Position numbers and translations under genes: made by a program. Source: Porphyrobacter sp. (lineage in GTDB: Bacteria > Pseudomonadota > Alphaproteobacteria > Sphingomonadales > Sphingomonadaceae). From it: 64,000 nt of DNA. The DNA is taken from positions 372,001 to 436,000 of the forward strand of contig JAGIBN010000002.1 of NCBI GenBank assembly GCA_017744315.1, written 5' to 3'. This document shows, one piece after another, positions 60,195 to 64,000 of the stretch (positions are counted from its first letter, which is position 1; every line of letters begins with the position of its first letter). The notes beneath the pieces are model-generated. The model was not told the origin of the DNA. It made no database searches and saw nothing but the letters and a program-made list of their open reading frames with translations.

Positions 60195-60602
60195 ATGACA
60201 GAGGACGACTATCACCGTTACATCAACGCCTTCAATGCACGGTACTATTCCGAGCTCGAGACGTTCTTCGCCGACGACTTCGCACTTGAGAATGCGGGCT
60301 TCCGAGTGGAGGGAAAGAAGGCCTTCCGCGAATTCTACGCCTTCTTTCACGAATATTGCCGGGAAGAGGTGATCTTCAAAGGGTTCTATCCGGGCAAGAA
60401 GGGATTCGTTTCGAACGTCGTCATTCGTTTCACCGGCCTGAAGGACCTTTCTCCTGAAGTACTGGCGGAGAAGGGCTATTCCGGAATGACGCCGGTGCCC
60501 GCCGGCGTGTCAGTCGATGTCGAGTTCCTGATCCTCTACCTGCTCGATCCGTCAGGACTGATCCGCTTCATCAAGGGCGCGGTGTGGGTGCCGGCTGCCT
60601 GA
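60195..60602 (+). CDS. NTF2-like (SnoaL-type) protein
   Basis: A 135-residue single-domain protein of the NTF2-like cone fold: MTEDDYHRYINAFNARYYSE, FFADDFALENAGFRVEGKKA, FREFYAFFHEYCREEV, ending FLILYLLDPSGLIRFIKGAVW. The ATG at 60195 is followed directly by the domain; longer in-frame starts at 60114 would overlap rpiB. Members bind or isomerise small polar or polyketide-like ligands. The substrate is unknown. It is divergent from rpiB. Confidence 0.8.
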   Translation: MTEDDYHRYINAFNARYYSELETFFADDFALENAGFRVEGKKAFREFYAFFHEYCREEVIFKGFYPGKKGFVSNVVIRFTGLKDLSPEVLAEKGYSGMTPVPAGVSVDVEFLILYLLDPSGLIRFIKGAVWVPAA

Positions 60603-60616
60603 TCCTGGGAATCAAA

Positions 60617-60644
60617 AGCCCCGGCGCATTTAAGCGTCGGGGCT
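60617..60644. terminator. Hairpin after the NTF2-like gene
   Basis: AGCCCCGGCGC (60617-60627) pairs with GCGTCGGGGCT (60634-60644) through 11 bp with one G-T pair. It lies 14 bases after the NTF2-like stop. The plus-strand T-run is weak; on the minus strand it is followed by TTTTG. Confidence 0.7.
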
Positions 60645-60686
60645 CCTGATGGCTTCTTCAACTTAATGAAGGAGCTTCATCATCAT

Positions 60687-60707
60687 CAGTTGATTTCACA
60701 TCAACTG
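60687..60707. other. 8-bp perfect inverted repeat upstream of the GNAT gene
   Basis: CAGTTGAT (60687-60694) and ATCAACTG (60700-60707) flank a five-base spacer in AT-rich DNA, 70 bases before the acetyltransferase start. It may be an operator. A further TGAAGGAGCTTCA palindrome at about 60667-60679 lies beside it. Confidence 0.4.
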
Positions 60708-60776
60708 GTAAGACAATCAACGGACGTGCGCGGGGATCGTTCCCTCCCGCCCAGAATTTTTTGTCCAGGAGTTTCA

Positions 60777-61196
60777 ATGGCCCAGGTCGTCGTATTCCGT
60801 AGCGAGCATTTCGACGGCGTGCGGGAGTTGTGGGAAGAGGTCTTTCCCAACGATCCGCCCTGGAATCGCGCGGATCGCGCTCTGCCGGAGAAGCTCGCTG
60901 TGCAGCCGGAACTGCTACTGGTCGCGACGCAGGACGAGACCGTGATAGGCACCGTCATGGCTGGCTATGACGGCCATCGAGGGTGGCTCTATTCCGTAGC
61001 CGTGAAGCCTTCACACCAGCGTCAGGGGATCGGCTCGATGCTGCTGAACGATGCCGAGCGGCGGCTTGCCGATCTCGGCTGCGGCAAGATCAACCTGCAG
61101 GTGAGGGCGGGGAACGAGGCTGTGACTGCGTTCTACCGCCGTCATGGATACGAGGTGGAAGAGCGCGTCAGCATGGGCAAGCGCCTCTCCAATTGA
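60777..61196 (+). CDS. GNAT-family N-acetyltransferase (YpeA/RimI-like)
   Basis: A 139-residue acetyl-CoA-dependent acetyltransferase. The acetyl-CoA loop is VKPSHQRQGIGSMLL (R/Q-x-x-G-x-G/A) and the C-terminal NEAVTAFYRRHGYEVEE is typical. The start at ATG 60777 has AGGAG six bases upstream; the longer frame from 60666 is not family-like. It resembles the YpeA group of small acetyltransferases. The substrate cannot be read from sequence. It is convergent with rpoD across a shared terminator. Confidence 0.9.
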   Translation: MAQVVVFRSEHFDGVRELWEEVFPNDPPWNRADRALPEKLAVQPELLLVATQDETVIGTVMAGYDGHRGWLYSVAVKPSHQRQGIGSMLLNDAERRLADLGCGKINLQVRAGNEAVTAFYRRHGYEVEERVSMGKRLSN

Positions 61197-61211
61197 AGCG
61201 CCAGCGGCGGC

Positions 61212-61240
61212 AAAAGAAAACCCCGCCGAAGCGGGGCTTT
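61212..61240. terminator. Bidirectional terminator between GNAT gene and rpoD
   Basis: CCCCGC (61221-61226) and GCGGGG (61231-61236) form a stem with a CGAA loop. On the minus strand it is followed by TTTTCTTTTG, a strong intrinsic terminator for rpoD; on the plus strand CTTTC follows. Confidence 0.88.
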
Positions 61241-61245
61241 CAAAC

Positions 61246-63270
61246 TTACTGATCGAGGAACGAGCGCATCTTGCGGCTGCGGCTCGGGTGCTTGAGCTTC
61301 CTCAGCGCCTTGGCCTCGATCTGACGAATACGTTCGCGGGTAACCGAGAACTGCTGACCGACTTCCTCGAGCGTGTGATCGGTGTTCATGCCGATGCCGA
61401 AGCGCATGCGCAGCACGCGCTCTTCACGCGGGGTGAGCGACGCCAGGACGCGGGTGACCGTTTCCTTGAGGTTCGCCTGGATCGCGGCGTCCACCGGAAT
61501 GACGGCGTTCTTGTCCTCAATGAAATCGCCCAGGTGGCTGTCTTCCTCATCGCCGATCGGCGTTTCGAGGGAGATCGGCTCCTTGGCGATCTTCATCACC
61601 TTGCGGACCTTTTCGAGCGGCATCGAAAGACGCTCGGCCATTTCCTCCGGCGTGGGCTCGCGGCCCTGCTCGTGGAGGAACTGGCGTGAGGTACGCACCA
61701 GCTTGTTGATCGTCTCGATCATATGGACCGGGATACGGATCGTGCGGGCCTGGTCGGCGATCGAGCGAGTGATCGCCTGCCGGATCCACCAAGTGGCGTA
61801 AGTCGAGAACTTGTAGCCGCGGCGGTACTCGAACTTGTCGACCGCCTTCATCAACCCGATGTTCCCTTCCTGGATCAGGTCGAGGAACTGCAGGCCGCGG
61901 TTCGTGTACTTCTTGGCGATCGAGATCACGAGACGGAGGTTGGCTTCGACCATCTCCTTCTTCGCGATGCGGGCCTCACGCTCCCCCTTCTGGACCATGT
62001 TCACGATCCGGCGGAACTCGTTGAGGCTCATGCCGGTCTGGCTGGCGATGTCGGCGATCTCGGCACGAATGCGTTCGACCGGTTCGGCTTCCTCTTCAGC
62101 GAAAGCCGCCCACTTCTTGTCCTTCTTGGACATGGCCTGGAGCCAACCTTCGTCGAGCTCGTGGCCGACGTACTCGCTCAGGAAGTCGGCACGCTTGACC
62201 TTGTGGCGCTCAGCCAGGCGCAGCATCTGCCCACCGAGCGTCGTCAGGCGGCGATTGAAGGCATAGAGGTTGTCGACCAGGAATTCGATCTTGGTGGCGT
62301 GAAACTGCACGCTCTCGACCTCGGCCGTGAGCTGCTCGCGCAGTTCCTCGTACTTCTTTTCCTTGGCCTTCGGGAACTCTTCACCGCGACCGAGAACGTC
62401 GACGCGCTCGGCCTGGATCTTCTCGAACTTCTTGAACAGGTCGGTGATGCGGCCAAACCGCTCGAGCGCTTCCGGCTTGAGGGCAGCTTCCATCTGGGCG
62501 AGGCTGAGGGTGTTGTCTTCCTCGTCCTCTTCCTCGCGACGACGCTGGCGGGGCTCGCCATCCTCGTCGACGTCGCTCTCTTCCTCTTCTTCCTCGACCT
62601 CTTCTTCTTCCTTGTAGGTCGGGCCGGCGGTTTCTTCGCTGATTTCGCCGCTGTCGTCCTCGTTTTCCTCTTCCATCTTCTCGACAGGAGGTTCCTTGGA
62701 CAGCATGGCATCGAGATCGAGGATCTCGCGCAGCTGCATTTCGCCGTTGTTGAGCGCTTCAGACCAGGTGATGATGGCGTGGAAGGTGATTGGGCTTTCA
62801 CACAGGCCCATGATCATCGTGTCGCGACCGGCCTCGATCCGCTTGGCGATGGCGATTTCGCCCTCGCGGCTGAGCAGTTCGACCGCGCCCATCTCGCGCA
62901 GGTACATGCGGACCGGGTCATCGGTGCGCTCGGTGGTTTCTTTCTTTTTCTTCTCGGGGACGTGGCCGGAGGCATCGACGTCGCCGTCATCCTCATCGTC
63001 CTCGGCTGCAGAAGAATCGTCGGAGCCGCCCTCTTCCTCGGCCGCGTCATCGTCGTTCTCGACGATGTTCACGCCCATCTCGGAGATCGCGGACATCACG
63101 TCTTCGATCTGCTCGCTGGACATCTGGTCCTGCGGCAAGGCCTCGTTCAGCTCGTCTACGGTGATGTAGCCGCGGCGCTTGGCCTTCGCGATGAGCTTCT
63201 TGATCGAAGCCTCGTTGAGGTCGATCAGCGGTGCGTCATCGGTGTTGGTGGAGGTGTCTTCGGACGACAT
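61246..63270 (-). CDS. rpoD: RNA polymerase primary sigma factor (sigma-70)
   Basis: A 674-residue housekeeping sigma factor. Region 1.1 is present ([25 protein letters not shown]). Acidic Glu/Asp-rich stretches lie in the first ~110 residues and in the non-conserved region up to about residue 260. Region 1.2 is [20 protein letters not shown], region 2 includes [37 protein letters not shown] and [20 protein letters not shown], and region 4 ends with [28 protein letters not shown]. The ATG at 63270 was chosen over the longer frame to 63435, because that part overlaps dnaG. It is the typical dnaG-rpoD macro-operon pair. Confidence 0.97.
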   Translation of the reverse strand: MSSEDTSTNTDDAPLIDLNEASIKKLIAKAKRRGYITVDELNEALPQDQMSSEQIEDVMSAISEMGVNIVENDDDAAEEEGGSDDSSAAEDDEDDGDVDASGHVPEKKKKETTERTDDPVRMYLREMGAVELLSREGEIAIAKRIEAGRDTMIMGLCESPITFHAIITWSEALNNGEMQLREILDLDAMLSKEPPVEKMEEENEDDSGEISEETAGPTYKEEEEVEEEEEESDVDEDGEPRQRRREEEDEEDNTLSLAQMEAALKPEALERFGRITDLFKKFEKIQAERVDVLGRGEEFPKAKEKKYEELREQLTAEVESVQFHATKIEFLVDNLYAFNRRLTTLGGQMLRLAERHKVKRADFLSEYVGHELDEGWLQAMSKKDKKWAAFAEEEAEPVERIRAEIADIASQTGMSLNEFRRIVNMVQKGEREARIAKKEMVEANLRLVISIAKKYTNRGLQFLDLIQEGNIGLMKAVDKFEYRRGYKFSTYATWWIRQAITRSIADQARTIRIPVHMIETINKLVRTSRQFLHEQGREPTPEEMAERLSMPLEKVRKVMKIAKEPISLETPIGDEEDSHLGDFIEDKNAVIPVDAAIQANLKETVTRVLASLTPREERVLRMRFGIGMNTDHTLEEVGQQFSVTRERIRQIEAKALRKLKHPSRSRKMRSFLDQ

Positions 63271-63280
63271 AGTATCCAAC

Positions 63281-64000
63281 TTAACCCATTTCCTTTTCGT
63301 CGGACTCGGTTGAATCCGGGCCGGCCGCCTGATCCTGTAACGCCGCTGCGGCGGCGCGTTTCCGGGCCATGTGCCCGAGTCGCGATTCGATTTCCAGCTT
63401 TCGTTCACGTAGCCGCTGCTGCTCGGCAAAGGCACCTTCGGGATCGGTGTCGAATCGGGCCGTCGCTGCGACGATCGCAGCTTCGAGCGCCGGCTTCTCT
63501 ACCAGCAAGGCAACAGCTTCGGCGAGTTCCTCGCGCGCGGCCTGCGGATCAGTGCCTTCCACGAGGAAGGTGTAGGGTGCGTCCGGTGGCGGCGTCTGGA
63601 TGCCGGAGCCCGATATAGTGCGGCCGCGCCCCGCTTCAAGCGTGTCAGACAGTTCAAGCAAAGTCTCGATCGCGCCAGCCAATTTTGGCTCATGAGCGGA
63701 GAGGCCGAGAAGCGCCTCGGCATGGCGAGCGATCTGGTCCGGATGGCGCACCAAACCGGCGACAACAGCTTGGGCGAGCGTATCGCGACGGTTGGCTTTG
63801 GCAGTACGGCGAAGCTCTTCGGATGCGCCTTCAAGTGAAGGGAACTTGGCGTTCTTTCCAAAGGGCCTGCCGCGATTGCCGCTTTCGCGCTTTCCCGATT
63901 CGCGACGGGGAAAGGCGAACGCGGAGAACCGGTCGAGCAAGTCGCGCCGATAGAGCGAGCGGATATCGGTATCCTGGATCGCCTCGGTGTGCTCGATCAG
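63281..64000 (-). CDS. dnaG: DNA primase DnaG, C-terminal part
   Basis: The last 239 residues of DnaG; the gene starts outside the window. It begins in the frame [20 protein letters not shown] (typical of the end of the DnaG core) and continues through a basic linker to the C-terminal helicase-binding domain, with an arginine-rich segment ([16 protein letters not shown]). The stop is ten bases before rpoD, so the two are co-transcribed. The catalytic TOPRIM and zinc domains cannot be seen. The identity rests on the C-terminal pattern and the dnaG-rpoD order. Confidence 0.88.
   Translation of the reverse strand: MIEHTEAIQDTDIRSLYRRDLLDRFSAFAFPRRESGKRESGNRGRPFGKNAKFPSLEGASEELRRTAKANRRDTLAQAVVAGLVRHPDQIARHAEALLGLSAHEPKLAGAIETLLELSDTLEAGRGRTISGSGIQTPPPDAPYTFLVEGTDPQAAREELAEAVALLVEKPALEAAIVAATARFDTDPEGAFAEQQRLRERKLEIESRLGHMARKRAAAAALQDQAAGPDSTESDEKEMG

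Noticed and set aside
61723-63618. A 631-codon open frame opposite rpoD and the dnaG end
   Set aside because: It mirrors two certain genes and has no recognisable protein features.

Overview
The window is about 64 kb of a high-GC chromosome from an alphaproteobacterium, most likely of the order Sphingomonadales (Erythrobacter/Novosphingobium/Sphingomonas relatives). The reasons are the gene content and order (gltA, gltX, comEC, lexA, moeA, moaC, trpCDG; rpiB-glyA-nrdR-trmJ; dnaG-rpoD), an alphaproteobacterial SOS box of the form GAAC-N7-GAAC in front of lexA, tandem DUF481 outer-membrane-type proteins, and frequent GTG/TTG starts. Most of the window is ordinary core genome. No integrase, transposase, CRISPR array or phage gene was seen.

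Layout. 1-4110: a signalling-like cluster with an HPt-like protein, a sugar-nucleotidyltransferase-like membrane protein, a DUF2336-type protein and a histidine-kinase-like ATPase; both phosphotransfer modules lack the expected histidine. 4150-15060: gltA, gltX, comEC, the SOS repressor lexA, molybdenum cofactor genes moeA/moaC and a tightly coupled trpG-trpD-trpC run, nearly all on the minus strand. 15155-29215: an accessory block on the plus strand with a two-gene cassette (small protein plus M14 metallocarboxypeptidase) and a 12-kb autotransporter gene of 3980 codons built from duplicated modules. 29294-29468: two tRNA-Glu genes (anticodons CTC and TTC), then recJ, an unknown protein, a stand-alone AHH nuclease and a MOSC protein.

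33405-41400: branched-chain amino acid synthesis. leuA and the ilvB-ilvH-ilvC operon are each preceded by a short leader reading frame rich in Leu or in Leu/Ile/Val, followed by a GC hairpin and a T-run. Both look like transcription attenuators, and in both the leader ATG lies only 8-9 bases after the proposed -10 box, so the leader peptides would be leaderless. Between them lie yceI, an I78 protease-inhibitor lipoprotein and an exported Ntn hydrolase. 41386-47864: miaA, serB, purL, a YbjN protein, xseB, ispA and coaD. 47950-54651: an exported cyclophilin, the queuosine genes queA and tgt, an ABC-2 exporter pair and two DUF481 proteins. 54786-64000: a HAD phosphatase, rpsD, trmJ, nrdR, glyA, rpiB, an NTF2-like protein, a GNAT acetyltransferase, rpoD and the 3' part of dnaG.

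The most interesting items are the paired leaderless attenuators of leuA and ilvB, the histidine-less HPt/kinase pair, and the giant modular autotransporter with its neighbouring carboxypeptidase cassette. All functional statements are read from sequence and family knowledge; no search was run.
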